A DNA stretch of 64,000 bases from Bryobacteraceae bacterium. GTDB lineage: Bacteria > Acidobacteriota > Terriglobia > Bryobacterales > Bryobacteraceae. The notes beneath the pieces were generated by a model. The model saw only the letters and a list, made by a program, of their open reading frames with translations. It did not search any database and had not been told where the DNA came from. The translations under genes and the position numbers were made by a program. Below are positions 44,711 to 54,521 of this stretch, one piece after another. Within the stretch, counting starts at the first letter, position 1; each line of letters opens with the position of its first letter. The stretch is from positions 310,001 to 374,000 of the forward strand of contig JAIEMJ010000023.1 in assembly GCA_019752335.1 (NCBI GenBank), in the 5' to 3' direction.

Positions 44711-46567
44711 CTAGCGGACCTCCAACCGCCGCACGATCAGAGCGTGCGGACGGCCCCGCTCCTGGATAACGCGAGAAAAACGCAGTTGGAGGCTCATTTC
44801 TGAGACGCCGACTAGCGAATCCGGTAACGGAATCGACAGGGTGGTGGCGGTGTTCTGCAACGGAAAAAGTACCGGTACCAATTCCTCGCCGTTCGCGGAC
44901 ACCGTGATGCGCTGCTCGCCGACGCTGGAGGGCAGAAACCCGGTAATCCAGAGCGACTCGCCCTTGCGGCGCGGTCCACCGATACGTACCTCGGCGACGC
45001 CCTCGCACCAACGCGCCCGGTTCGACACCGGATGCCAGCCCGCGCCCAGCAATTCCGTGTAGGCCGGCCGGGCCACCTCCACAAAGCGGGGGAGGCCGGT
45101 GGCCAATTCGCCCTCCATCCGGGAATGGTACGCCCGGGTGACGTTGCGCAACGGCCCCGGTCCTACCGCATAGACCTGTGCCGCCTCATGCTCCAACAGG
45201 TAGCGCGTATCCTCGGGCGACATCGTGAGGCGCGAGAGCTCTTCTGCCATCCCCTGACTGTGGATGCGCCGCTCGGAACCGGGCGTCAGATAGACGTCGA
45301 AGACCAGATAGAGCCGGAAAGGGTCGTCGACGACGGCGTCCCAGTAGAGCGGGTCGTCCACCTGATCGATGAGCAGAATGTCGTTCGGATGGAGGCGCCG
45401 GGCCTCCACCACCCCCCGGACGAGGCGCTCGGTGGCGGCGGCGTGCGAATCGAACCAGGCCATGGTAGTACCACGCACCTGCCAGCAGACCACCGCCATG
45501 ACGGCGACCAGGAGCCCGCCGGCGAGGCCGAGGGCGCGGTGAGCCTTTGCGGCCTCGACGGCGCCCACGCCGAGCAGGACGGCCATACCGACCGACGCGG
45601 AGGCTAAGTAATAGTCAGAAAAGTGGTTGCGCAGCGGCAGCACGGGCAGCAAGAGGGCGACGAACCAGGCCAAACCAAACAAAGCCAATTTCGCGCCAGG
45701 CTGATTCCTCCGCCAGACGGCCCACGCGGCGGTGGCCAGGCCGAGCGCCGAAAGTGCCGGGCTGCCGATGCGCTCCCAAATGACGGGCTCGCCAACGAGT
45801 TCGACGTAGCGCCAGAAGCCGAGTCCCCATTTCCAGTAGCGGATAAGGCGGCGTGGGAGGTCGAGGTCGAAGAAAAGCTGATAGGTCGGATCCTGCGCGT
45901 TCTTCGGGATGACAAAGAGGTGCAGGCCTACGAAGATCAGCGCCGGCGCGAAGAAGAGCCACACCTCCCGCAGTCGCTCCCGTTCGTAGAGCCAAACGTA
46001 GACCAGGAGAAGTCCCGGAAAGACGATGTTGAGTTCGAGGGCGCCAAAGCCCAGCAGGTAACAGGTCCAGCCGAGCCAGGTGCGCCGCTCGATGAAACTC
46101 AGCAGAGCCGCCAGCAGAAAGAAGACGACCAGCAGTTGGTTCCAGGTGGAGAGCCAGGTCATGCTGACGGCCGTCCCGGGGTTGAGGAGCCAGAGGCTCG
46201 GCACCAGCGCGGCGGCGGCGAGGCTACCGCCACTCAGCCGCAGGGTGAGCCGCCACAGGAGGCCGACGTTGGCCAGTTGCAACAGGAAGACGACGATGCG
46301 CATCGGCAACGGGTCATTCCCGAAGAGGCTCGATGAGACCAGGAAGAAGAGGCGCTCGCTCAGCACCCGGACCGTGCCCTGCGCCATGGGCTGAAAGAGT
46401 GCGCGGCCGAGGCCGGAAAGGTCGTGGACGGGCAGACGGAGCCCGAGCCAGGCGAAGTCGTCGGCGCGGAACCAAATGCCCCACACGGGCCAGTACGCGA
46501 GTACCAATAGAATGACGGGCGCCAGAAAACTGGCCCACCGGACGCGGGGCGAGGCAGAAGAACTCAT
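44711..46567 (-). CDS. multi-pass membrane protein, GT-C-type glycosyltransferase-like
   Basis: This 618-residue protein has about ten membrane segments in its first 380 residues. A GT-C-like N-terminal loop carries an acidic pair (IWFRADDFAWLGL). The C-terminal 230 residues are soluble, with a beta-rich end (GEQRITVSANGEELVPVLFPL). GT-C enzymes use lipid-linked sugars at the outer side of the inner membrane. The assignment rests on the DD motif after TM1 and the topology. It faces the methyltransferase operon divergently across 67 bp. Confidence 0.65.
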   Translation of the reverse strand: MSSSASPRVRWASFLAPVILLVLAYWPVWGIWFRADDFAWLGLRLPVHDLSGLGRALFQPMAQGTVRVLSERLFFLVSSSLFGNDPLPMRIVVFLLQLANVGLLWRLTLRLSGGSLAAAALVPSLWLLNPGTAVSMTWLSTWNQLLVVFFLLAALLSFIERRTWLGWTCYLLGFGALELNIVFPGLLLVYVWLYERERLREVWLFFAPALIFVGLHLFVIPKNAQDPTYQLFFDLDLPRRLIRYWKWGLGFWRYVELVGEPVIWERIGSPALSALGLATAAWAVWRRNQPGAKLALFGLAWFVALLLPVLPLRNHFSDYYLASASVGMAVLLGVGAVEAAKAHRALGLAGGLLVAVMAVVCWQVRGTTMAWFDSHAAATERLVRGVVEARRLHPNDILLIDQVDDPLYWDAVVDDPFRLYLVFDVYLTPGSERRIHSQGMAEELSRLTMSPEDTRYLLEHEAAQVYAVGPGPLRNVTRAYHSRMEGELATGLPRFVEVARPAYTELLGAGWHPVSNRARWCEGVAEVRIGGPRRKGESLWITGFLPSSVGEQRITVSANGEELVPVLFPLQNTATTLSIPLPDSLVGVSEMSLQLRFSRVIQERGRPHALIVRRLEVR

Positions 46568-46634
46568 GAAAGACGGATGAACTTACCGGCGGCGGCAGGT
46601 ATCATAGAAGATCGTAGCAAGCGAAACTCGAATC

Positions 46635-47360
46635 GTGGCAATTCCGGGCAACATTTCCGTCTCTTCCGACTATACGGTGGCTGACCAGCAGCGCATGACG
46701 CAGGCGAAGCGCTATTTTGCCTGGCAGTCTGAGTTGTCGCAAGCCCAGCTCGGCCGCCGGGTGCTCGAAGTCGGCTGCGGCCTGGGCAACTTCACCGAAC
46801 GTCTGCTCGATCGGGAACTGGTGATCGGCATCGACATTGACCCGAACTGCATTGCACATCATCGCGCGCGCTTCGCGCAGCAGCCGCAAGTGCAGTCGCG
46901 GGTGCTTGACGCGCTCGACCCGGCCTTTCTCGCGCTGCGCGACGAGCGCATTGACTCCATCGTGTGCCTGAACGTCCTTGAGCACATCGAGCAGGACCAG
47001 ACGGTGCTCGAACGCATGCAGCAGGTGCTGCCTTCGGGTGGCCGCGTGGTGCTGATGATTCCGGCGTTCATGGCTCTTTACGGCCCGATTGACCACCACC
47101 TGGGCCACTACCGCCGCTACACGCGCCAAGGGCTGGTCGCGACGGCGGCCCGCGCGGGCCTGCGTCCACGGCTGCTGCACTACATGAACACGGTGGGCTT
47201 CTTCGGCTGGTGGCTGAATGCGAAGATGAAGCGCCAGGAGCAGAGCTCAGCGCAGATCGCGACGTTCGACAACTACATCGTGCCGGTGATGGCGAAGTTG
47301 GAAGGCTGGGTGCGCCCGCCTTTTGGCCAGTCCTTATTTGCCGTGCTGGAGAAGCCATAG
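46635..47360 (+). CDS. SAM-dependent methyltransferase (class I)
   Basis: This 241-residue cytoplasmic enzyme has the SAM-binding motif VLEVGCGLGNFTERL, the acidic end of strand 2 (VIGIDIDP) and motif II/III (DSIVCLNVLEHIEQD, LPSGGRVVLMIPAF). The target is not known. Position in a glycan gene run suggests methylation of a lipid or sugar intermediate. The start is GTG at 46635. The next gene begins at the very next base. Confidence 0.87.
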   Translation: MAIPGNISVSSDYTVADQQRMTQAKRYFAWQSELSQAQLGRRVLEVGCGLGNFTERLLDRELVIGIDIDPNCIAHHRARFAQQPQVQSRVLDALDPAFLALRDERIDSIVCLNVLEHIEQDQTVLERMQQVLPSGGRVVLMIPAFMALYGPIDHHLGHYRRYTRQGLVATAARAGLRPRLLHYMNTVGFFGWWLNAKMKRQEQSSAQIATFDNYIVPVMAKLEGWVRPPFGQSLFAVLEKP

Positions 47361-48116
47361 ATGCGCGTCTCCATCGTAATTCCGGTCTATAACGAGGTAA
47401 ACATCCTCGACGAGGTGCTGGCGCGCGTGATGGCAGCGCCTCTGCCCCCGGGCTGCGATAAGGAGATCATCGTGGTGGATGATGGGTCCACCGATGGCAC
47501 GTCGCAGATGCTGGCGCAGTATCGCGAGTTGGTGCTGGTGCATCATTCGGTGGTGAACTTCGGGAAGGGCGCCGCGACGCGGATCGGCATCGCGAAGGCG
47601 ACGGGCGAGATCATTCTGGTGCAGGACGGTGACCTCGAGTATGACCCGCGCGACTATGTGAGCGTGCTGACGCCGCTGGTGGAGGGCAAGGCGACGGTGG
47701 TTTACGGGTCGCGCTTCCTGCGCCGCTTCGAAGGGATGAAGTGGGCGAACTGGGTGGCAAACCGTCTGCTAACCCTGACCGCGAACGTCCTTTACGGAGC
47801 GCGGATCACGGACGAGGCGACGGCTTACAAGGCGTTCCGGACCGACGCGATTCGGGGAGTCCGCCTGCGGTCCATGCGCTTTGAGTTCTGCCCGGAGGTG
47901 ACGGCCAAGCTGCTGCGGGCGGGCCATCGGATCCACGAAGTGCCGATCAGCTATAACCCGCGCGGGATTCTGGAAGGCAAGAAGATCCGCTGGCAGGATG
48001 GCTTCCACGCGCTGTGGACGCTAGTCCGTTACCGCTTCGGGCCGCTCGAAACCGTGCCGTCCCCCCAACACTCGCCGCTCTCGGCCCGCGGCCAGGGGGC
48101 GGGCGCCAACCGTTGA
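47361..48116 (+). CDS. GT2-family glycosyltransferase (dolichol-phosphate-mannose-synthase-like)
   Basis: This 251-residue enzyme has the GT-A fold signature of family 2: [46 protein letters not shown] and the YGSRFL and [10 protein letters not shown] segments of polyprenyl-phosphate sugar transferases. It likely transfers a sugar from a nucleotide donor to a polyprenyl phosphate at the cytoplasmic face, supplying GT-C enzymes such as the next gene. There is no gap to the methyltransferase; its stop overlaps the TTG start of the following gene. Confidence 0.88.
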   Translation: MRVSIVIPVYNEVNILDEVLARVMAAPLPPGCDKEIIVVDDGSTDGTSQMLAQYRELVLVHHSVVNFGKGAATRIGIAKATGEIILVQDGDLEYDPRDYVSVLTPLVEGKATVVYGSRFLRRFEGMKWANWVANRLLTLTANVLYGARITDEATAYKAFRTDAIRGVRLRSMRFEFCPEVTAKLLRAGHRIHEVPISYNPRGILEGKKIRWQDGFHALWTLVRYRFGPLETVPSPQHSPLSARGQGAGANR

Positions 48117-50062
48117 ACCGCTTCCCCTACGAGCTTCCCCTGTGGTGGGAACGCACCCTGCCGCAACTGTCGCGCGCCCTGCAATCCCCGGAATTTAATC
48201 CTCTGCTGCTCCTTCGCTGGAGCATCCAGTCACAGTTGGTAAGCCTGCTGATCTTCGCCGCTGATTTTCTACTCGGCATGGCTCTGCTGCATCCCTTGGA
48301 GAAGCGCTGGTCTCTTCGGATGCCTTCGCCGCTACGCTTCGCGCTGCGGCTGGCGCTGGGCAATGGAGTGGGTGGCCTGCTGGTGTTCGGGCTCGGACTC
48401 GTCCATCTGCTGACGCCGGCGTGGATGACCGGCGTCGTGGTCCTCAGCGCGTTGGCCGCGGCGGTGTATCTCTGGCGGGAGAAAGCACTGCACGCGCCGC
48501 GCTATCGCCGTCCTTCGTGGCTCGCCATCGGACTACTGATGCTCTTCCTGCCGGCCGTGGTGATGCTGCAAATGGACCTGCTGCTGCCGGTGATCGAAGG
48601 CGACTCCATGCTCTACCACCTCTCGGCAGGACGCTGGTACGCCGAGCACCACGCCCTCACTTATCATCCTGGCATCCGCTTCAACGCGCAGCCGCAGCAT
48701 ACGGTCCTGCTCTATCTGCGCCACTGGCTGCTGACCAGTGAAGAGACGAATCTGAAGCTGCTGAACTGGGAGTACCTGGCGATTCTGGTGGGCACGCTGA
48801 TGGGCGGCGCGCGGCTGCTGGCCGCCGGGCGATTGGTTCCTGTAGGCCTGCTGCTGGTGGCCGCTTCACCGGTCTTCTGTTGGATCGCGCGGGTCGAGAT
48901 GGCCGATCTCGGCTTGGCGACGTATCTGACCCTGGGGCTCGTATTGCTGCTCCGCGCCTTGCGGCAACCGCACTGGATCTGGTGCGCGCTGGCTGGGCTG
49001 ATGCTCGGCTTCGCGGGGGCGAGCAAGCTACAGGGCATGGTAACGGTGGCGGGCTTCGTGGTGGCGTGGCTGCTGGTGGCCGGGGTGAGCCGGTATTGGC
49101 CCTGGCGTTTGCTGTGGGGCGCGGCCATGGCGATCGGCGCGGGCATTGCGGTGCCCGGCATCGGCTGGTGGATCCGGTCTTTGTATCACACGGGCAGCCC
49201 CGCGTATCCTTTCTTTACGGGCAGCAGCGAGTCAAAGGCGCTCTTTGCGGCGAGCGTCCGCTATGGCTTCGGGCACGACGCCTTGGCGCTGCTGCTGCTG
49301 CCGTGGAGGATGATCACGGAGTCGTCATTCGCCTTCGCTGACTCTTACATCTTCGGCTTCCCGTTTCTGCTGCTGATTCTCTTCGGGCTTGCCGCGGTGT
49401 TGCGTGTGAGGGGGCACGTGTCGCCGGGGGTCGTGTTTCTGGTGGGCGGACTCTTGTTGTACTTCTCGTTCTGGTTCATGACCGGACAGGTGATGCGGTA
49501 TCTGGTGAGTCTGCTGCCGGTGATGGCGTTGCTGTTTCTCTCGGCGCTGGTAGCGCTGGGCGCAAGGCGAACGCGTTGGTGGGCCATCGTGCCCTTGTTG
49601 CCGGTGGCGCTGCTCGCCACGCTGACGCCGAGCCGGGTGTTGCTGCACGGAGTTCCGCCGCCGGTGACGCAGCAACAACTGGATGTGGTGCATGTGACGG
49701 CGTTGCCCTTTTTCCGCGTCGTGCGCGCGCTCAACTGGCAGAGCCATCCGAAGGAGCGTGTGTACCTCTGGTTCTGTGAAGATATGCGCTTCCACGTGCG
49801 TTCCATGAGCTATGGCGATTGGTTCGGCGAGTATAACTTCTTCTGGCTGGGGCGCGGCACGACCAAGATTCAGCAAATGCTCGATCGCTTGCGCAACGCG
49901 GGCTTCCGCTATATCGTCGTCGATCAGGACCGCACGCGGCGCGGCGGCTCGATCTACGAGAACGACTTCCTGCAGTCGGGCTTTGTGCGCGAAGAAGGAC
50001 CCACCGGCGACGCGCAATTGATCCTCCGCGAAGGACGGATCCGCGTATTCAAGTTAGACTAA
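48113..50062 (+). CDS. large multi-pass membrane protein, GT-C-type glycosyltransferase-like
   Basis: This 649-residue protein has about 12 membrane segments, an extracytoplasmic loop with [24 protein letters not shown] and a C-terminal soluble part with [18 protein letters not shown]. It looks like a lipid-linked-sugar-using enzyme of the GT-C superfamily. The start is a TTG at 48113 overlapping the GT2 stop (TTGA), with GGGGGCGGG upstream. The longer frame beginning at 48014 lies inside the GT2 gene and is rejected. It is part of a five-gene envelope-glycan run. Confidence 0.7.
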   Translation: MNRFPYELPLWWERTLPQLSRALQSPEFNPLLLLRWSIQSQLVSLLIFAADFLLGMALLHPLEKRWSLRMPSPLRFALRLALGNGVGGLLVFGLGLVHLLTPAWMTGVVVLSALAAAVYLWREKALHAPRYRRPSWLAIGLLMLFLPAVVMLQMDLLLPVIEGDSMLYHLSAGRWYAEHHALTYHPGIRFNAQPQHTVLLYLRHWLLTSEETNLKLLNWEYLAILVGTLMGGARLLAAGRLVPVGLLLVAASPVFCWIARVEMADLGLATYLTLGLVLLLRALRQPHWIWCALAGLMLGFAGASKLQGMVTVAGFVVAWLLVAGVSRYWPWRLLWGAAMAIGAGIAVPGIGWWIRSLYHTGSPAYPFFTGSSESKALFAASVRYGFGHDALALLLLPWRMITESSFAFADSYIFGFPFLLLILFGLAAVLRVRGHVSPGVVFLVGGLLLYFSFWFMTGQVMRYLVSLLPVMALLFLSALVALGARRTRWWAIVPLLPVALLATLTPSRVLLHGVPPPVTQQQLDVVHVTALPFFRVVRALNWQSHPKERVYLWFCEDMRFHVRSMSYGDWFGEYNFFWLGRGTTKIQQMLDRLRNAGFRYIVVDQDRTRRGGSIYENDFLQSGFVREEGPTGDAQLILREGRIRVFKLD

Positions 50063-50069
50063 AAGTCTG

Positions 50070-50738
50070 ATGAAAATGCGTATTGTGTTTGCCCTGTTGC
50101 TGACTCTGTTCCTCACCGCGTGCGTAAGCAAGGAGGAGCGCGCCGAGAAGAAAGGCGCGGCGCTCCGGATTGACCGGCTGATGCCCGACAAAGTGATGGC
50201 CGGCGCCGACTTCAACTTTCAGGCGAACCAGAACTCGGCGATGAGCATCGTGGGAGCGAACCTCGGCGCGGGAAGCCGCATCAAGATCAATGGCGAGCCG
50301 CTTGAGACCAGCGTCGGCACGGACGGGCAGAGCCTGGCCGCGCTGGTGCCGCGCCGCTTCTATGCCAAAGAAGGCACGTTCGCTGTCAGTGTGGATATGC
50401 CCGACGGACGGACGTCGAATACCCTGCCCTTCATCGTACTGCCGACCACGGGACCCGCGCCGTCGATCACCCAACTCTTCCCGGACACCGCTCAGGCGGG
50501 GAAAGCCTTCAATGTCCAACCCGGCAATATCGCCGCGATGGGACTTACCGGCGCGAATTTTCTGCCCTCGGCCAAGATTCTTTTGAATGGCGAACCGCAG
50601 GAGACGAACTTTGGCGACATCGACAGGCTCGGCTGCGTCTTTCCCGCCAAATTCTTCGCCAAGGCCGGCGTGGTGAAGGTGACCGTGAAGAACCCGGACG
50701 GCAAAGTATCGCCGGCCGTCGATTTCGTCGTGAAGTAG
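50070..50738 (+). CDS. lipoprotein with two IPT/TIG-like domains
   Basis: This 222-residue protein has a lipoprotein signal (MKMRIVFALLLTLFLTACVSKEERAEKK) with lipobox LTAC. Two beta-sandwich repeats follow (MSIVGANLGAGSRIKINGEPLETSV and MGLTGANFLPSAKILLNGEPQETNF), which look like IPT/TIG domains. The repeats share G-A-N and NGEPxET stretches. It sits between two GT-C-like genes and may be an anchor or scaffold at the membrane for the glycan system. Confidence 0.8.
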   Translation: MKMRIVFALLLTLFLTACVSKEERAEKKGAALRIDRLMPDKVMAGADFNFQANQNSAMSIVGANLGAGSRIKINGEPLETSVGTDGQSLAALVPRRFYAKEGTFAVSVDMPDGRTSNTLPFIVLPTTGPAPSITQLFPDTAQAGKAFNVQPGNIAAMGLTGANFLPSAKILLNGEPQETNFGDIDRLGCVFPAKFFAKAGVVKVTVKNPDGKVSPAVDFVVK

Positions 50739-50744
50739 AAGTAA

Positions 50745-52547
50745 GTGCGCCGCGCGGAGCTACTCTTCCTCTTCGCCGCCGTAGTGGCGTTACTTGCTTC
50801 GGCTGCAGGATGGATGGGTAAGTTAGGCGTCGAGTACGACGAAGCGCATTTCCTTCCTGCCGCCGTCAAACTAGCGCGGGGCAGTCCGGAGTTACTCCGT
50901 CCGCCCGCGGGACTCTACGTAGCGCACCGGCCCGTGCCCTTTATGACGATGGCCTACGTAGGCGGGATCGACGTACCGATTTACGCGGCGGCCTATGCTC
51001 TCTTCGGTACGGGCCCCCTCGTGCATCGCGTAGTGAACTTACTCCTCGGTGTGCTGGTTTTGTTGTTGGCGTACGCGCTGGCGCGGCGGCTGCACTCGCC
51101 TTTAGCCGGAGTATTCGCCGTGATCCTGCTGCTGGTGGATCTCGAGTTCCTGTTGCATGTGCCGACGAACTTCGGCCCATTCCTTTTGCAGATGCTGTGT
51201 GCCGCTGGAGGTGTCTGGTTACTCGCAGCTTGGTGGGAGGGGCGGCAGGGCAAGTACTTACCAGCGGCCGCCGCATTGCTCGGCTTGGGCGTGCAAGAGA
51301 AGCTGACTTTCTTCTGTGTAATTGCGGCGATCTTCGCGGGCTGCCTCGTCTACGCGAAATCAGTTTGGCGGGCGTGCCGTTGGTATAGTCCCTTGGCCGC
51401 TGGTTTGGTGTTCGCCTTGGCGATGTCACCGGTGATTTGGTATGCGTGGGGATTTCCGCAGGTGGTGTTTGGCTACGCCAAGTCCAGCGCCGGCGTCGCG
51501 AACGCGGGAGACAAGATTCAGCAGTTGCGCCTGTTACTCGATGGACAATTTACGCCGGGCTTTTTGCTGGGCAATGCCGCGCCGCCGTTTGCCCGATATT
51601 CCTACCTGTCTTTATTGTGGCTACTAGCCTTCGCGAGCCTAGTAATCTTTCGCCGCAGCGCGCCGCGCGCCGCCTGGTTCGGGGTGTGGTTTACGCTGGC
51701 GCTGTTTGGGTGTAACTTACTCTTCCCCGAAGCTGGCCGACTTCACCATTTCCTGTTGCTTTATCCGATCTTTCAGGTCGGCTTGGGCGCGACGTTAGCG
51801 TGGTGGTGGCAGTCTAAGTGGCTGCGGCTGCCGATCACGCTTCTGCTGGGTCTCAGCGCGGCGTCAAGCGCACAGCACTTAGTCTGGTTCCAGGGTGAAG
51901 TCGCGCGGACGGGCGGAGGCAAGCATTGGTCAGCGGAAATCAATCAGTTAGTACGCTGGGCCGAGGCGCGACCGCGTCTGCATTTCTACACCGGAAGTTG
52001 GGGACTCGCCCGCCAACTGATGACGTTCCCCGCCACGACGCTCAGCGTCCACGAGCGCTACTTCCAACTGGTGGCGGATCGCGATGCCGAACTGAAGCTC
52101 TCCGCGCCCCGGCGCGACGCTGTCTGGCTGTTCTCCTCCGTGCTGCCGGTTTACGAAGAACAGCGCGACCGTTTCCTCGCATGTGCCCGCCGGATGGGCT
52201 ACCAACCGCGGCTGATCGCTCGGATTGGCACGCTCTATCAGGCCTATGCACTGCTACCGGAAGAAGACACGAAGCGCTTTCGCGTCGCGGTTTCGGGCGA
52301 TTGGGCGAAAGCGGAATCGCTGCGGGCGGAGTTACTCGACCAGGAGGGCCACTTAGTGGAGAGTTACTTCCGGCCGTTCGAGTACTTCCCACCGATGGAG
52401 CAAGAGCTTACCCTCGAATTTGGCGCGTCACTCTACCCGGACTACTTTCTGCCGTTGCAACGCAATCCCGGCCAAGTAGCGTCTTTACGGGTGACGGCCA
52501 GCGGCCCAACGCCGCTCACGGTCCGCGACGTAGCCAGCCAAAGGTGA
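50745..52547 (+). CDS. GT39/ArnT-like membrane glycosyltransferase
   Basis: This 600-residue protein starts at GTG 50745, 6 bp after the lipoprotein stop. The GT-C acidic motif is seen in KLGVEYDEAHFLPAAVKLARG, after TM1, followed by about ten membrane segments and a soluble C-terminal region of 200 residues. ArnT/PMT-like enzymes transfer a sugar from a polyprenyl-phosphate donor. TTA leucine codons are notably frequent here, unlike the GT2 gene nearby. It converges with the next gene and overlaps it by 32 bp. Confidence 0.75.
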   Translation: MRRAELLFLFAAVVALLASAAGWMGKLGVEYDEAHFLPAAVKLARGSPELLRPPAGLYVAHRPVPFMTMAYVGGIDVPIYAAAYALFGTGPLVHRVVNLLLGVLVLLLAYALARRLHSPLAGVFAVILLLVDLEFLLHVPTNFGPFLLQMLCAAGGVWLLAAWWEGRQGKYLPAAAALLGLGVQEKLTFFCVIAAIFAGCLVYAKSVWRACRWYSPLAAGLVFALAMSPVIWYAWGFPQVVFGYAKSSAGVANAGDKIQQLRLLLDGQFTPGFLLGNAAPPFARYSYLSLLWLLAFASLVIFRRSAPRAAWFGVWFTLALFGCNLLFPEAGRLHHFLLLYPIFQVGLGATLAWWWQSKWLRLPITLLLGLSAASSAQHLVWFQGEVARTGGGKHWSAEINQLVRWAEARPRLHFYTGSWGLARQLMTFPATTLSVHERYFQLVADRDAELKLSAPRRDAVWLFSSVLPVYEEQRDRFLACARRMGYQPRLIARIGTLYQAYALLPEEDTKRFRVAVSGDWAKAESLRAELLDQEGHLVESYFRPFEYFPPMEQELTLEFGASLYPDYFLPLQRNPGQVASLRVTASGPTPLTVRDVASQR

Positions 52548-53031
52548 AGCGCCAGAGTAAGCCAGGCAAGTCCTGCATGTCCTGGGCGAAGCCGCGCTCG
52601 CCATGCCCCACGACAAAAGTCCCCTCGCGCATGGCGAACCAGTTGAAGAGCGACGCCCACACGGTGATGACGGTAGCAATCAGCAAGCTTAAGCCCAGCC
52701 TCGGAGTGCCCTGCCACCAATGGACGCCGGCGTCGAGGCCTTGGTTCAGCGCCGGCAACACGAGCAGCACGGCCACCATCGAGACCCGCTTCGGCTCCAC
52801 GCGGCTCAGCACTTGAATCAGCGAGCCGAAGAAGCCGCTGGTGGCAATCCGGTAAGCGAATTCGACGCCGAGCGCCGTCCAGGCAGCCCGGCTACCGGCG
52901 GAGCGATTCGTGAAGTAGAAAACCAGCGCGCGCAGCAGGGCGCTCAACGCGGCCGCCTTCCAGTTCCATTGCCGGACGAAGATACGGACCGGGTTCGCCC
53001 CCATGAGGCGGAATGCTTCTCGCAAGCTCAC
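52516..53031 (-). CDS. integral membrane protein, unknown function
   Basis: This 171-residue protein has about four hydrophobic segments. It starts MSLREAFRLMGANPVRIFVRQWNWKAAALSALLRALVFYFTNRSAG, a basic amphipathic start followed by a helix. I recognise no domain. The start is GTG at 53031. It converges with the GT-C-like gene. Confidence 0.6.
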   Translation of the reverse strand: MSLREAFRLMGANPVRIFVRQWNWKAAALSALLRALVFYFTNRSAGSRAAWTALGVEFAYRIATSGFFGSLIQVLSRVEPKRVSMVAVLLVLPALNQGLDAGVHWWQGTPRLGLSLLIATVITVWASLFNWFAMREGTFVVGHGERGFAQDMQDLPGLLWRFTFGWLRRGP

Positions 53032-53381
53032 AGCCTATGGTACCCCCTTCATCCGCATAGCGCTCCAGGCGCGACCACAGCCAGTGGCTGAGGAAAGCCA
53101 GCGTCGCCCACGCCTGCCAATGTGACCAGATTCCGTCATCAATGCCAAATTTATGGCCCCAGCGCAGCTCGTACAGGATCCGCCAGCCCGCCATCAGATA
53201 GCCACACAGCATCAATGGCCGGCAAACACTACCCGCCAAACCGGCCGCCGCGCGGTCCGCTTGGCGGGCTCTCCGTGGCCGGACCCCGGCCTTCATGGGA
53301 ATTCGCACTCTCATCACGAATGAATTTGCAATTTCATCGCCACGGCGCAATACGCTTGCGATACACTCAACCGAAGAAGCT
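53032..53381. other. gap of 350 bp with a doubtful minus-strand frame
   Basis: A minus-strand frame covers 52892-53437, in which LMLCGYLMAGWRILYELRWG and HWQAWATLAFLSHWLWSRLE look like a membrane helix and a tryptophan-rich stretch. It has no good start and runs over the next gene, so I do not call it. A candidate promoter for the plus-strand oxidoreductase lies at TTGCAA (53325-53330) with AATACG 17 bp later, ending just before 53355. Confidence 0.4.
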
Positions 53382-54521
53382 ATGAAACGCATCCAAATCG
53401 CTATGCTCGGTACCGGCTTTATGGGCACGGTCCACACGGAAAATGTCAGACGCCTGGGTTACGTGGACGTAGTCGCGGTGGCCGGCAGTACGCCCGCCAA
53501 GGCCGCCAAGTTCGCGAAGGACCACGACATTGAACGGTCCGGCACTTGGCAGGAACTCTGCCAGGACCCCACCATCGACGCCGTACACATCTGCACGCCC
53601 AACGTGCTCCACTTTCCGCAGGCCAAGCTCGCGCTCGAAAACGGGAAGCACGTGCTATGCGAAAAGCCTCTGACCATGAACGCCGCCGAAGCCAAGGCGC
53701 TAGTGGCCTTGGCGGAGAAGAAGGGCCTGGCTAACTGCATTCAACACAATCTGCGCAATTACCCGCTGGTGCAGAACGCGCGCGCCATTATCGCCGCGGG
53801 CGATATCGGCGAGGTGCTGGTGGTGCAAGGCACTTACTCCCAGGATTGGCTGCTCTACGACACCGACTATAACTGGCGCATTGAAAAAGAGCACAACGGC
53901 GTGTTGCGCGCCATGGGCGATATCGGCTCGCATTGGATGGACCAGATTCAATTTCTGACGGGCCAGAAAATCACCGAAGTCTGCGCCGATTTGACGACGG
54001 TCCACACGACACGCAAAAAGCCGAAAATGTCCATCCAGACCTTTGCGGGCAAGAAGCTGAAGCCGAGTGACTATGAAGAAGTGCCGATCGACACCGACGA
54101 CTTCGGCATGGTGATGCTGAAGCTGGGCGAGCGCGCCAAGGGTTGTTTCACGGTGAGCCAGGTGTCGGCCGGCAATAAGAATTCCTTCCGCTGGGAAGTG
54201 TACGGCACCAAGGGTGGCCTTTCCTGGAACCAGGAGCGGCCGGACGAACTTTGGCTCGGCCATCGCAATTCGCCCAATCAGGTAATCATCAAGGACGGCT
54301 CCCTGATGAAGCCCGCCGCGGCGGCTTACGCGGATTTGCCGGGCGGCCATAGCGAAGGCTACGACGATTCGCACAAGCAGATGTTCAAGCATTTCTACGC
54401 GCACATCCTGAACCCGAAAGCGAAGGCCGACTATCCCACCTTCGCCGACGGCTTGCACGGCATGAACCTACTCGCCGCCGTCCTCAAGAGCCATCAGAAG
54501 CGCGCTTGGGTGAAGACCTAA
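53382..54521 (+). CDS. Gfo/Idh/MocA-type oxidoreductase (cytoplasmic)
   Basis: This 379-residue enzyme has a Rossmann motif IAMLGTGFMGTVHTENV, the catalytic Lys in HVLCEKPLTMNAAEA, and a C-terminal domain with AMGDIGSHWMDQIQFLTG holding a conserved Asp/His. It has no signal peptide, unlike the two copies at 40-42 kb. The start at 53382 (MKRIQIAML) is the natural one; the longer frame to 53295 has no signal. It shares four bases with the stop of the convergent VWFA gene. The substrate is likely a sugar or sugar acid. Confidence 0.88.
   Translation: MKRIQIAMLGTGFMGTVHTENVRRLGYVDVVAVAGSTPAKAAKFAKDHDIERSGTWQELCQDPTIDAVHICTPNVLHFPQAKLALENGKHVLCEKPLTMNAAEAKALVALAEKKGLANCIQHNLRNYPLVQNARAIIAAGDIGEVLVVQGTYSQDWLLYDTDYNWRIEKEHNGVLRAMGDIGSHWMDQIQFLTGQKITEVCADLTTVHTTRKKPKMSIQTFAGKKLKPSDYEEVPIDTDDFGMVMLKLGERAKGCFTVSQVSAGNKNSFRWEVYGTKGGLSWNQERPDELWLGHRNSPNQVIIKDGSLMKPAAAAYADLPGGHSEGYDDSHKQMFKHFYAHILNPKAKADYPTFADGLHGMNLLAAVLKSHQKRAWVKT

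Noticed and set aside
44485-44769. Plus-strand 94-residue frame in the DksA upstream gap
   Set aside because: No family character, no ribosome site and it runs into the opposite-strand glycosyltransferase-like gene.
48014-48112. Upstream extension of the GT-C-like gene to an ATG at 48014
   Set aside because: It lies entirely inside the GT2 gene, and a TTG start overlapping the GT2 stop fits better.
52892-53437. Minus-strand frame with a Trp-rich membrane-like stretch
   Set aside because: No good start, reads over the start of the 171-residue membrane gene in another frame and has no recognised domain; left as a doubtful note.
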